A stretch of 64,000 bases of DNA from Streptomyces buecherae (GTDB lineage Bacteria > Actinomycetota > Actinomycetes > Streptomycetales > Streptomycetaceae): positions 7,046,501-7,110,500 of the forward strand of contig NZ_CP060404.1 in assembly GCF_014295035.1 (NCBI RefSeq), written 5' to 3'. The position numbers and the translations under genes were made by a program. This document shows, one piece after another, positions 17,080 to 27,593 of the stretch (its first letter is position 1; each line of letters begins with the position of its first letter). A model generated the notes under the pieces. That model ran no database searches and was not told the origin of the DNA. It worked only from the letters and a program-made list of their open reading frames with translations.

Positions 17080-18348
17080 TCAGTCGGCCACGACCTCGAT
17101 CGCGGCCAGGTTCTTCTTGCCGCGCCGCAGCACCAGCCAGCGGCCGTGCAACAGGTCCGCCTCGTCGGGCACGGCGTCCTCGGAGGTCACCTTGGCGTTG
17201 TTCACGTAGGCGCCACCCTCCTTCACCGTGCGCCGCGCGGCTGACTTGCTGGCCACCAGGCCCACGGCGGCGAACAGGTCCACCACCGGGGCCAGCGTGC
17301 CCATCCGGGCGTGCGGCAGTTCGGACAGCGCGGCGCTCAGCGTCGCGGCGTCCAGCTCGGCCAGGTCACCCTGCCCGAACAGGGCCCGGGAGGCGGCGAT
17401 GACCGCGGCGCACTGGTCGGCGCCGTGCACCAGCGTCGTCAGCTCCTCGGCCAGCGCGCGCTGGGCCGCCCGCGCCTGCGGGCGCTCCTCGGTCGACTTC
17501 TCCAGCTCCTCCAGCTCCTCCCGGCTCCGGAAGGAGAGGATGCGCGCGTACCGGGTCACGTCCCGGTCGTCCACGTTCAGCCAGAACTGGTAGAACGCGT
17601 ACGGCGTGGTCATCTCCGGGTCGAGCCAGACGGAGCCGCCCTCGGTCTTGCCGAACTTGGTGCCGTCCGCCTTCGTCATCAGCGGCGTCGCCAGCGCGTG
17701 CACCGACGCCCGCGGCTCCAGGCGGTGGATCAGGTCGATGCCCGCCGTGAGGTTGCCCCACTGGTCGCTGCCGCCCTGCTGGAGCGTGCAGCCGTGGCGC
17801 CGGTACAGCTCCAGGAAGTCCATGCCCTGGAGCAACTGGTAGCTGAACTCGGTGTAGCTGATGCCCTGCTCGGACTCCAGCCGGCGGGCGACCGAGTCCT
17901 TGGTGAGCATCTTGTTCACCCGGAAGTGCTTGCCGATGTCCCGCAGGAACTCGATCGCCGACAGGCCCTCGGTCCAGTCCAGGTTGTTGACCAGCACGGC
18001 CGCGTTCTCGCCGTCGAAGGTCAGGAACGGCTCGATCTGGGCGCGCAGCCGGGTCACCCAGTCCGCGACCGTCGCCGGGTCGTTCAGCGTGCGCTCGGCG
18101 GTGGGCCGCGGGTCACCGATCTGCCCGGTCGCCCCGCCCACCAGCGCCAGCGGCCGGTGCCCGGCCCGCTGGAGCCGCCGCATCGTGAGCACCTGCACGA
18201 GGTGCCCGACGTGCAGCGACGCCGCGGTCGGGTCGAAGCCGCAATAGAAGGTGACGGGACCGTCCGCGAGGGCCTTGCGCAAAGCGTCCTCGTCCGTGGA
18301 CTGGGCGAAGAGCCCACGCCACTTCAGGTCGTCGACGATGTCCGTCAC
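17080..18348 (-). CDS. tyrS: Tyrosyl-tRNA synthetase
   Basis: 422 residues from GTG 18348. Class I signature HVGH (about 47-50) and the KMSKS-type loop KFGKT (about 228-232) are present, as are the tyrosine-pocket segments YCGFDPTAASL and QLLQGMDFL. The C-terminal S4-like RNA-binding domain (about 355-422) includes KSAARRTVKEGGAYVNN. It charges tRNA-Tyr in the cytoplasm. The 92-bp upstream gap shows no recognisable T-box. TldE ends 93 bp upstream on the same strand, so readthrough is possible. Confidence 0.96.
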   Translation of the reverse strand: MTDIVDDLKWRGLFAQSTDEDALRKALADGPVTFYCGFDPTAASLHVGHLVQVLTMRRLQRAGHRPLALVGGATGQIGDPRPTAERTLNDPATVADWVTRLRAQIEPFLTFDGENAAVLVNNLDWTEGLSAIEFLRDIGKHFRVNKMLTKDSVARRLESEQGISYTEFSYQLLQGMDFLELYRRHGCTLQQGGSDQWGNLTAGIDLIHRLEPRASVHALATPLMTKADGTKFGKTEGGSVWLDPEMTTPYAFYQFWLNVDDRDVTRYARILSFRSREELEELEKSTEERPQARAAQRALAEELTTLVHGADQCAAVIAASRALFGQGDLAELDAATLSAALSELPHARMGTLAPVVDLFAAVGLVASKSAARRTVKEGGAYVNNAKVTSEDAVPDEADLLHGRWLVLRRGKKNLAAIEVVAD

Positions 18349-18440
18349 GGTTCTCGTATCTCCTTGTATGGCTTGTTCGTCTGGAGCGTCCGCGGGCCGG
18401 CCCGATCCGCTGGGGCGAGCCGGCTCGCTCCGGTACGAGG

Positions 18441-19864
18441 TTATACGCCCTGGCTGACCGAGCTCATGTGGAAGTCGGGCACGCGTAGCGCCGGCATCGC
18501 GGTCCGGGGGAAGTAGTCGCCCCACTCGCGCGACAGCGTCCGATCGGTACGCCCCGCCTCGCTGGCCCGGGAGAGCAGGCCCACCGGCGACTCGTTGAAC
18601 CGGAAGTTGTTCACCTCGCCGACGACCTCGCCCCGCTCCACCAGGTAGACGCCGTCCCGGGTCAGCCCCGTCAGCAGCAGCGTCGCCGGGTCGACCTCGC
18701 GGATGTACCACAGGCAGGTGAGCAGCAGCGCGGGCCCGTCCTGTCCGGCGTCGGCCACCAGGTCGGTGAGGGAGCGCGAGCCGCCCCCGTCCAGGATCAG
18801 GTTGTCCACCGCGGGGGCCACCGGCAGGCCGGTCAGCGCGGCGCTGTGCCGGCTGGTCACCAGGCGGGACAGCGCGCCGTCCCTGATCCACTCGGTGGGG
18901 CCCAGCGGCAGCCCGTTGTCGAAGACCGACGCGTCGCCGCCCGAGCTGTGCGCCAGCACGAACGGCGCCGCCTCAAGGCCGGGCTCGCCCGGGTCGCTGC
19001 GCAGCGTCAGCGGCAGCCTGGCCAGCCGCTCGCCGATCTTGGTGCTGCCGCCCGGCTTGCTGAAGACCGTACGGCCCTCGGCCGCGTCCCGCCCCGACGA
19101 CGACCAGAGCTGGTAGATCAGCAGGTCCGCCACGGCCGTCGGCGGCAGCAGCGTCTCGTACCGCCCGGCGGGCAGCTCCGTGCGGCGCCGCGCCCACTCC
19201 AGGCGCTGGGCCAGCTCCGCGTCGAGCGCCAGCGGGTCCACGTCCGTGAAGTCGTTCGTGGCGCGCCCGGCCCAGGCGGAGCGCGGGACGGCCGCGTCGC
19301 CCACCCCCGGCGCCTTCGCGTTCAGCTCCAGCGTGCCGCTGGGCTGGTCGTGCCGCAGCCGCAGCCCGGTGGAGGTGCCCAGGTAGCTGGAGACCAGCTC
19401 GTGGTAGGCGAAGCCGTACAGGTCGCGGCCGGCCGCGCGGGCCCGGCCGAACGCCTCGCCGAGTGCCGGCGCGAACGCCGCGAAGACCTCGGACGAGGTC
19501 TCGGCCGGGGCCTGGTTGAAGGTCGCCGACGGCGTGCCGCCGCTCACCAGCGGCCCCGCGTCCTCGGCGGGGCCGGCGCCGCTGGCCGCCGCCTCGGCCG
19601 CGCGCACCAGCGGCTCCAGGTCGTCGGCGGTCACGGCGGAGCGGGAGACGACGCCGGAGGCGGTGCCCTCGCGGCCGTCGACCGTCGCGATCACCGTGAG
19701 CGTGCGGTCGCGGGTGACGCCGTTGGTGGTCAGCGCGTTGCGGGCCCAGCGCAGGTTGGCGCTGGAGCGCTCGTCGGCGATGACCACGCAGCCGTCGGCG
19801 CGGGACAGGTCAAGGGCGCGCTCGACGATCTCGTGCGGCGCGGTGGTGCGGTGCGTGGCGGCGC

Positions 19865-19868
<4 letters not shown>
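18441..19868 (-). CDS. tldE: TldE/PmbA family protein (non-catalytic partner of TldD)
   Basis: 475 residues. It has the TldD/PmbA two-domain layout (N-terminal domain opening IVERALDLSRADGCVV, C-terminal domain with DGALSRLVTSRHSA) but lacks the HExxxH zinc motif of its neighbour. In E. coli the TldD-TldE heterodimer degrades unfolded peptides and can process modified peptides such as microcin B17; TldE shapes the chamber while TldD holds the metal. The ATGA overlap with tldD supports a 1:1 complex. Confidence 0.9.
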
Positions 19869-21388
<1,520 letters not shown>

Positions 21389-21744
21389 GGGCGCCTCACC
21401 TTCTCGATGACTCGATTCGTCCCGGCAGTGAATCATGTCGCCGCACTGGTCCGGCATGGTTTTGTGCCAGCGCGACGAGCCGGGCGGGGCGGCGGCCGGG
21501 GCCTCTCCTCCCGGCCGCCGTCGCGACCCGTGACGCCCGCCAGCGGCCGGGCACGCGCTGGTGTGCGCCGATCCACGCACCGTAGCCGTCAGCGCGCGAA
21601 GCGGGCCCTTGGCCGGTCGGATGGCCGGTTCTGTAGGGACCCGACAGCGCGCGCCGTACGCCCCTGTCGGAGGCGGCTTCTCCGTCGGGACCGGGGGACC
21701 GATAGCTTTCGGGTATCCAGACCGCTTATCGAAAGGGTGGACCC
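21389..21744. other. Divergent intergenic region, tldD / fabG
   Basis: 356 bp holding the promoters of both units. Close to fabG, CTTTCG (21706-21711) is complementary to CGAAAG (21730-21735), which overlaps the ribosome-binding site GAAAGG. No gene is seen. Confidence 0.5.
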
Positions 21745-22449
21745 TTGAGCCGCTCGGTTCTCGTCACCGGTGGAAACCGGGGCATCGGCCTCGCTATCGC
21801 TCGCGCGTTCGCCGACGCGGGGGACAAGGTCGCCATCACCTACCGCTCCGGCGAGCCGCCGGCCGGATTCCTCGCCGTCAAGTGCGACATCACGGAGCCG
21901 GAGCAGGTCGAGCAGGCGTACAAGGAGATCGAGGAGAAGCAGGGCCCGGTCGAGGTGCTGATCGCCAACGCCGGCGTGACCCGTGACCAGCTTCTGATGC
22001 GCATGTCGGAGGAGGACTTCAGCTCCGTGCTGGAGACCAACCTCACCGGCACCTTCCGCGTCGTCAAGCGCGCCAACCGCGCCATGCTGCGCGCCCGCAA
22101 GGGCCGTATCGTGCTCATCTCCTCGGTCGTGGGTCTGCTCGGCTCGGCGGGGCAGTCGAACTACGCCGCGTCCAAGGCCGGTCTGGTGGGCTTCGCCCGC
22201 TCCCTCGCCCGCGAGCTCGGGTCGCGCAACATCACCGTGAACGTCGTCGCCCCCGGCTTCGTCGACACGGACATGACCCGGGTGCTCAGCGACGAGCAGC
22301 GGGAGAGCATCGTGAAGCAGGTGCCCCTGGGCCGCTACGCCCAGGTCGAGGAGATCGCCGCCTCGGTCCGCTTCCTGGCCTCCGAGGAGGCCGCGTACAT
22401 CACTGGAGCCGTCATTCCCGTCGACGGCGGATTGGGCATGGGTCACTGA
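21745..22449 (+). CDS. fabG: 3-oxoacyl-ACP reductase FabG
   Basis: 234 residues from a TTG start, with GAAAGGGTGG upstream. The NADPH motif TGGNRGIG (8-15), the NAG motif in IANAGVTRD, catalytic Ser in ISSVVG and YAASK (Tyr and Lys) are all present. It reduces 3-oxoacyl-ACP in type II fatty acid synthesis. fabI follows after five bases, so the two reductive steps of elongation are co-expressed. The rare start codon may limit translation. Confidence 0.95.
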   Translation: MSRSVLVTGGNRGIGLAIARAFADAGDKVAITYRSGEPPAGFLAVKCDITEPEQVEQAYKEIEEKQGPVEVLIANAGVTRDQLLMRMSEEDFSSVLETNLTGTFRVVKRANRAMLRARKGRIVLISSVVGLLGSAGQSNYAASKAGLVGFARSLARELGSRNITVNVVAPGFVDTDMTRVLSDEQRESIVKQVPLGRYAQVEEIAASVRFLASEEAAYITGAVIPVDGGLGMGH

Positions 22450-22454
22450 ACGAC

Positions 22455-23228
22455 ATGAGTGGAATCCTCGCAGGCAAGCGCATCCTGATTACCGGCGTCC
22501 TGACCGATCACTCCATCGCCTTCCACGCCGCCAAGGTGGCGCAGGAGGAGGGCGCCGAGGTGATCCTCACCGGCTTCGGCCGGGTCACGCTGGTGCAGCG
22601 GATCGCCAAGCGGCTGCCCAAGCCCGCGCCGGTCATCGAACTGGACGTGCAGAACCCGGAGCACCTGGCCTCGCTCGCCGACAAGATCCGCGAGCACTCC
22701 AGCGACGACACCGGCCTCGACGGCGTGGTGCACTCGATCGCCTTCGGGCCGCAGGGCGCGTTCAACTTCCTGGAGGCGGACTGGGAGGACGTCTCGACGG
22801 CGCTGCACGTCTCGGCGTACTCGCTCAAGTCGCTGACCATGGCCTGCCTGCCGCTGATGGAGAAGCGCGGCGGTTCGGTCGTGGGCATCACCTTCGACGG
22901 CTCCATCGCCTGGCCGAAGTACGACTGGATGGGCGTCGCCAAGGCCGCCCTGGAGTCCACGGGCCGCTACCTCGCGCGCGACCTGGGCGCCAAGAACATC
23001 CGCTGCAACATGGTCTCGGCCGGCCCCATCAAGTCGATGGCCGCCAAGTCCATCCCGGGCTTCGAGGAACTGGCCGACGTGTGGAACCACCGCGCCCCGA
23101 TCGGCTGGGACCTGTCCGACCCGGAGCCCGCTGGTCGCGGCGTGGTCGCGCTGCTCTCGGACTTCTTCCCGAAGACCACCGGCGAGGTCGTGCACGTCGA
23201 CGGCGGCGTGCACATGATGGGTGCCTGA
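22455..23228 (+). CDS. fabI: Enoyl-ACP reductase FabI (InhA-like)
   Basis: 257 residues. Family landmarks: GKRILITGVLTDHSIAFHAA at the cofactor site, the SIAFGP segment, and the catalytic Tyr and Lys in YDWMGVAKAALES. The loop with GPIKSMAAKSIPGFEE is close, from memory, to InhA of Mycobacterium. It performs the last reduction of each fatty acid elongation cycle with NADH and is the target class of isoniazid and triclosan. Confidence 0.95.
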   Translation: MSGILAGKRILITGVLTDHSIAFHAAKVAQEEGAEVILTGFGRVTLVQRIAKRLPKPAPVIELDVQNPEHLASLADKIREHSSDDTGLDGVVHSIAFGPQGAFNFLEADWEDVSTALHVSAYSLKSLTMACLPLMEKRGGSVVGITFDGSIAWPKYDWMGVAKAALESTGRYLARDLGAKNIRCNMVSAGPIKSMAAKSIPGFEELADVWNHRAPIGWDLSDPEPAGRGVVALLSDFFPKTTGEVVHVDGGVHMMGA

Positions 23229-23296
23229 CCCCGATGGGTGCCTGACCCACCGCCACCGCCACCCGGCGCCCACCGGGCGCCGCACGCGCGCGTAGG

Positions 23297-23337
23297 GACG
23301 ACGCCCGCTCCGCCAGAACGGCGGGGCGGGCGTCGTC
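23297..23337 (+). terminator. Hairpin after fabI
   Basis: GACGACGCCCGC-type arm (from 23297) pairs with the arm ending at 23337. The outer 11 bp are perfect and the inner part pairs with one bulge around AGAA. Confidence 0.8.
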
Positions 23338-23480
23338 CGTCGTCAGCGCGGTCAGCTCCGGTCTCCGTCTCGGGCGCCCTTCTCAAGCGGCCCTCCCGAG
23401 TCGTGCGCCGGGGCCGTGCCGGCGACACTGTGAGGGAGTCGGGGGAGACCCCTCGGCAACGCGCTAAGAGAGGTGTCGGC

Positions 23481-23792
23481 GTGCGCATGTCCCGTCGCCG
23501 AATAGCCGCCCTGGCGATGGCCGCGGCCGGCCTCGGCCTGTCGCTGACGCCGCCCGCCGACGCCGCGCCCACCGAGGCGGACTGCCGCACCGCGGTGCGC
23601 GGCAGCATTGGAACCGCGACCTGCTTCAACCCGGACGCGGACGCGGACCACGTCCGACTGCACATCGAGTGCCGCCGCTGGTGGGACCCCGACGTCGACG
23701 GTCGCCCCGTCGAGCTGGGCCCGACCCAGGGCGTGACGCTGGCGGACCGCTGCTGGAAGGAAGTCCAGAGCGTGTGGATCACGCACGGCTGA
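23481..23792 (+). CDS. Small secreted protein
   Basis: 103 residues from GTG 23481 (AGAGAGG upstream); ATG 23487 is the alternative. The signal peptide is clear: MSRRRIAALAMAAAGLGLSL with cleavage near ADA-AP. The mature part of about 73 residues has four Cys (ADCRTA, TCFN, ECRR, RCWK), probably two disulfides. I do not recognise the family. A GC hairpin (CGGGGG/CCCCTCG) lies in the leader near 23438-23454. Confidence 0.7.
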   Translation: MRMSRRRIAALAMAAAGLGLSLTPPADAAPTEADCRTAVRGSIGTATCFNPDADADHVRLHIECRRWWDPDVDGRPVELGPTQGVTLADRCWKEVQSVWITHG

Positions 23793-23886
23793 CGAGCGCC
23801 CCAGCGCCCGGGGCACCCCCGCGCTCGTATCCGCGCGCGGACGCGGCGCACCCGAGCCGGGCGCGGGCCCCGCTCCCCTGATCCGG

Positions 23887-23917
23887 CCGGCGCCAGGTGC
23901 TGGCTCCCTGGCGCCGG
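23887..23917. terminator. Hairpin between secreted protein and FadR-type regulator
   Basis: Perfect 11-bp arms (23887-23897 and 23907-23917) between convergent genes. Confidence 0.75.
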
Positions 23918-24001
23918 TCGCACCGCCCTGGACGGTCGCACCGCCCCCGGACGCGCGCCACGGCGCGCGGCGCGGCGGATGCCCGACCGGGGGCGCCGGC
24001 C

Positions 24002-24676
24002 TCACGCCTCCACGAACCGGCATCCGAAGGGGTGCGCCGACGCCTCCGCCGCGGCCCGCTCCTCGTCCCGGTCCCGGATCGCCGCCACCAGCCGCGCGTG
24101 GTCCACGTACGCCTCCGGACGCAACCGCTCGCCGACGTTGGCGCGCAGGAACTCGCGCAGCACCATGCCGAGGTCCGCGTACAACTCGGCCAGCACGTCG
24201 TTGTGCGAGGCCGCCACGACCGCCATGTGCAGCGTGCCGTCCGCCTCGACGAAGCTCGCCGCGTCCCCGGACTCCCAGGCCCGCTCGCGCCGCTCCAGGA
24301 GGACGCCGAGCTGGCGCATGTCCGGCTCCGTCCGCCGCCGCGCGGCCAGCCGGGCCGCCTCCGCCTCCAGCGCGCTGCGCAGCTCCGCGATGTGCTGCGG
24401 GTCGGCTCCGGCGAACCTGCGGTTCATCACGCCGGCCAGCTCGCTGGTGGCCACCACGTACGTCCCCGAGCCCTGCCGGATGTCGAGCAGGCCGTTGTGC
24501 GCGAGGGCGCGCACCGCCTCCCGCACCGTGTTACGGGCCACCCCGAGCTGCTCGACGAGCTCGGGCTCGGTGGGGATGCGCGAGCCGACCGGCCACTCGC
24601 CGGTGGTGATCTGGGCGCGGAGCTGGGCGATCACCTGGTCGGCGAGTGCGGAACGCCGGGGCGAGGTCAGCGGCAT
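24002..24676 (-). CDS. GntR family regulator, FadR subfamily
   Basis: 224 residues from ATG 24676. N-terminal winged helix (about 10-72) with TEPELVEQLGVARNTVREAV as the recognition helix, then an all-helical FCD ligand domain (about 85-215). In FCD proteins conserved Asp and His residues bind a metal and small carboxylates. It is divergent from the CynX-type transporter and probably represses it, perhaps through the dyad at 24848-24864. The ligand is unknown. Confidence 0.9.
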   Translation of the reverse strand: MPLTSPRRSALADQVIAQLRAQITTGEWPVGSRIPTEPELVEQLGVARNTVREAVRALAHNGLLDIRQGSGTYVVATSELAGVMNRRFAGADPQHIAELRSALEAEAARLAARRRTEPDMRQLGVLLERRERAWESGDAASFVEADGTLHMAVVAASHNDVLAELYADLGMVLREFLRANVGERLRPEAYVDHARLVAAIRDRDEERAAAEASAHPFGCRFVEA

Positions 24677-24831
24677 GACTCTCCTGGTCGGGGGCGGCCG
24701 AACCCTCCTGGGCGGGGGCGTCCGACGGGCTGGCGAAGTCCCCATTCTGTCGCCCCGCCGCGGCCCCGCACACGGGGCGGCCGGCCGTGGCGCGCGGAGG
24801 ACGGCGCGGACGCGACCTCCGAAGCACGGAG

Positions 24832-24868
24832 TGGACAGGGATTCATCCCATGATTCTATGATGGCCGC
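24832..24868 (+). promoter_or_regulatory. Promoter and operator of a probable leaderless transcript
   Basis: TATGAT (24857-24862) is a good -10 box, and TGGACA (24832-24837) a fair -35 with 19-bp spacing. Transcription would begin at or near the A of the start codon at 24869, and no ribosome-binding site is present. An imperfect dyad CCATGATTCTATGATGG (24848-24864) overlaps the -10 and is a plausible operator for the divergent FadR-type regulator. Confidence 0.6.
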
Positions 24869-26464
24869 ATGACAGAAGACCACCTTGCGGAGGCCGGGCG
24901 TACGCCCGCGCGCGACCGGTCCACGGCCGAGCACGGCCGCACGCCCGCCGCGGGCGACAGCGCGGCGCGACACACGGGAACCGTCGCGCCGCCCGCGCCC
25001 GCCGTGCGCGAGAGCGCAGGCGAGGGCGCCATCGCGGGCAAGGGCGCACCGACCGCCGCCGGCGAGCGGCCCAGGACGGCGCTCCCGGGATCGCCCTGGC
25101 AGCGCCGGCTGCTGGTCGCCGGGCTGGTCCTGGCCGCGCTCAACCTGCGGCCCGCGATCACCAGCCTCGGCGCCCTCCTCGAAGAGGTGCGCGACGGCCT
25201 CGGGATGAGCGGCACCGTCGCCGGAATGCTCACCTCCATGCCCGCCCTGTGCTTCGCGATCTTCGGTCTGACCGCGCCCCGGCTGGCCAGGAAGTGGGGC
25301 CAGGAGACCGTCGTCTGCGCCGGCCTAGTGGCCATCGGCCTCGGCGTCCTGGTCCGCCCGTTCGCCGGCGGCACCGTCGGCTTCCTGCTCGCCAGCGCCC
25401 TCGCGCTCGCCGGCATAGCCGTCAGCAACATCCTGCTGCCGGTGATCGTCAAGCGCCGCTTCCCGGACCGGGTCGGGCCGATGACGGGCGTCTACACCAT
25501 GGCGCTGGCCCTCGGCACCTCCATCGCCGCGGCCAGCACCGTGCCCCTCACCGACGCGCTGGGCGGCGACTGGCGCACCGGCCTCGTGCTGTGGACCGTG
25601 GTGGCCGCCGTCGCGGTGCTGCCCTGGGTCGTCATCGCCAGGTCCAGCCGCGCCGCCCGCCCCGCGGTGCCGGCCGGCCCGGCCGACGCGGACGGCTCAA
25701 CTCCTACGGCTGGCCCGGCCGGTCCGGGCGGTTCGGCTGGCGCGGACGATTCGGCCGAGCCCGCGCGGGAGGCCGCGAGCGTGCCGGCCTCGCAGGGCCA
25801 GCCCGCCGCGCAGGGTCAGCTCGCCGCGCGGGGGCGGTCGGCCGCCGACGGCGACGCCGACGCCGGGCCGCAGGCCACGCCGGGGCGACGGATCACCCGC
25901 AGCCCCACCGCCTGGGCCCTGGCCGTCTTCTTCGGACTCCAGGCCACCGGCGCGTACATCACCATGGGCTGGATGCCGCAGATGTTCCGGGACGCCGGCG
26001 TCTCCGCGTCCACCGCGGGCGTCCTGCTCGCGGTCACCATGGCGCTCGGGGTGCCGTTGTCCTTCGTACTGCCCCGGCTCGCGGCCAGGCTGCCCCACCA
26101 GGGCGGGCTCGTCGTCGCGCTGGGGGCGTGTGGGCTGGTCGGGTACGCGGGGCTGTGGAGCGCGCCAGCCGGCGGCGCCTGGGCCTGGGCCGTGCTGCTC
26201 GGCCTCTCCAACTGCGCCTTCCCGCTCGCGCTCACCATGATCGGCATGCGGGCCCGCAGTAGCTCCGGGGTGGTGCGCCTGTCGGCCTTCGCGCAGAGCA
26301 CCGGCTACCTGATCTCCATCCCCGGACCGCTCCTGGTCGGGGCGCTCTACCAGCACACCGACGGCTGGGACCTGCCGATCGCGTTGATGGGCGGGCTGCT
26401 GGTGTTGCAGATCGGCGCGGGTGTGCTGGCCGGGCGCGACCGCATCGTCGAGAACGAGCTCTGA
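24869..26464 (+). CDS. MFS transporter, CynX/NimT family
   Basis: 531 residues. The first 75 are Ala/Gly/Thr-rich and probably disordered; 12 membrane segments follow, with LNLRPAITSLGALLEEV (about 95-111) as the CynX-type opening. Between helices 6 and 7 there is an unusual loop of about 70 residues rich in Gly, Ala and Gln (about 270-340). CynX-family members move cyanate, nitroimidazoles or other small compounds; the substrate here is unknown. Expression is probably controlled by the divergent FadR-type protein. Confidence 0.88.
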   Translation: MTEDHLAEAGRTPARDRSTAEHGRTPAAGDSAARHTGTVAPPAPAVRESAGEGAIAGKGAPTAAGERPRTALPGSPWQRRLLVAGLVLAALNLRPAITSLGALLEEVRDGLGMSGTVAGMLTSMPALCFAIFGLTAPRLARKWGQETVVCAGLVAIGLGVLVRPFAGGTVGFLLASALALAGIAVSNILLPVIVKRRFPDRVGPMTGVYTMALALGTSIAAASTVPLTDALGGDWRTGLVLWTVVAAVAVLPWVVIARSSRAARPAVPAGPADADGSTPTAGPAGPGGSAGADDSAEPAREAASVPASQGQPAAQGQLAARGRSAADGDADAGPQATPGRRITRSPTAWALAVFFGLQATGAYITMGWMPQMFRDAGVSASTAGVLLAVTMALGVPLSFVLPRLAARLPHQGGLVVALGACGLVGYAGLWSAPAGGAWAWAVLLGLSNCAFPLALTMIGMRARSSSGVVRLSAFAQSTGYLISIPGPLLVGALYQHTDGWDLPIALMGGLLVLQIGAGVLAGRDRIVENEL

Positions 26465-26506
26465 CCCCGACGCGCCCCGCGATCCGGCAGTGGGACACTG
26501 GGCCAC

Positions 26507-26623
26507 ATGTCTGTTCTCGACCCGAACCCCCAGAACGGTCAGAAGAAGCTGCTGACCATCCTTGGCGTCATGCTCGGCATCACCGTCGTCATCGGCATCA
26601 TCGCGACGATCGCCTCCCCCTGA
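26507..26623 (+). CDS. Small transporter-associated membrane protein (SGM_5486 type)
   Basis: 38 residues: a polar start (SVLDPNPQNGQKK) and one hydrophobic segment (about 14-36) ending IIATIASP. From memory this is the short family labelled SGM_5486 transporter-associated protein, found behind MFS genes in Streptomyces. It begins 43 bp after the CynX-type transporter. It may be an auxiliary subunit; this rests on position only. Confidence 0.75.
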   Translation: MSVLDPNPQNGQKKLLTILGVMLGITVVIGIIATIASP

Positions 26624-26952
26624 TCCACCCGCCTCCGGGCGCCGTCTCCGCCAGAGCCTCGCCAGGCCCGGCGCCCTGAGGCACGCCGTCGACCAGTGGT
26701 ACCGCGTCCGCGCCGAGCGGCCCGCGCGCAGGTCGGGGCCCGCCCGCGCGCGGCGCGGAGCCCGCGCGGCCGGGCGCCGTGGTGGGGCTAGCACCACCAT
26801 CCCCTAGGGGGTCAGGCTCAGGGGCAACTGGGTGGATCACCGGATGGGCGCGGGGGCCGCGCTTTCGTAGGTTCGATGTACACCGCGCACAGCGGTGGGC
26901 GTGGCCGTGGCAGGCGGTCGCGCCGCCCCATCGTTCCCCGGAGGCGATCCCC
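26624..26952. other. Intergenic region with short dyads
   Basis: 329 bp. It contains a hairpin GTGGTG/CACCAC (26779-26797) followed by the palindrome CCCCTAGGGG (26801-26810), then probable promoter sequence for the next small gene. No gene is supported here. Confidence 0.5.
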
Positions 26953-27198
26953 ATGGCAGCCCCTGCGTACAGCCACGCCGGACGGTCCGACCGCGCGCGG
27001 GCCACCGGCGCCGAGCAGCCGGCCGTACGGGAGGTGGAGCTTCCCTGGTGGGCCATCGCGCTGCCCGCCGTGGTCTTCGCCGCGCTGCTGTTGCTGCTCG
27101 CCGGCCCCTCCGACGCGCAGGCGGCCGAGGGGAGCACGGGACACGTGACGCGGTTCGTGATCCTGCTGCGCGACTCGATAGTCCAGCTCCTGTCCTGA
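26953..27198 (+). CDS. Small Streptomyces membrane protein
   Basis: 81 residues from ATG 26953, with GGAGGCG about ten bases upstream. A single membrane segment (about 31-49, WAIALPAVVFAALLLLL) is followed by GPSDAQA, which could be a signal-peptidase site, and a short amphipathic C-terminus (VTRFVILLRDSIVQLLS). From memory it is conserved in Streptomyces without known function. Confidence 0.65.
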   Translation: MAAPAYSHAGRSDRARATGAEQPAVREVELPWWAIALPAVVFAALLLLLAGPSDAQAAEGSTGHVTRFVILLRDSIVQLLS

Positions 27199-27593
27199 GC
27201 CGGCGCCGCCGGCCGGCGGTGGAGCCCCGCCCCCCGCCCCAGCCCAGCCCAGTGCCGCGCCGGACCCGGGCCGCCCGCGCCCCGCGCCGCGACGGCCAGC
27301 CTCCGCGACGACCGGGCCGCGTGCCGGGAGCGGGCCTCGCGGGCCGCGCACGCCCGCGCGAGGAGCCGCGGAGCGCACGACTCCGCACATCGGTGGTGTG
27401 CGGTCCCGTTGAACCTGCCCCCGCCCCACCGCCGAGCCGATCCCGCCGCACGTGGCAGCCGGTTCTGTCCCCGCACCCGCCTCGTACCAGCGCGCATGCC
27501 CGGTAACACGGGGTCCTGGGCGCCGTCCCCCGTACCGAGTGCGCGTCCCAACACCCCGCGCCTTACGGCGCGTTTCATGCGAAGCTGGACGAC
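27199..27593. other. Intergenic region before the SixA-like gene
   Basis: 395 bp of C-rich DNA with a hairpin CCGCACA/TGTGCGG (27383-27403). Nothing else with clear meaning is seen; the SixA promoter probably lies between 27480 and 27590. Confidence 0.5.

Noticed and set aside
23430..23475. Riboswitch-like hairpin before the secreted protein gene
   Set aside because: It has one short GC stem but none of the conserved core of SAM, cobalamin or other known classes.
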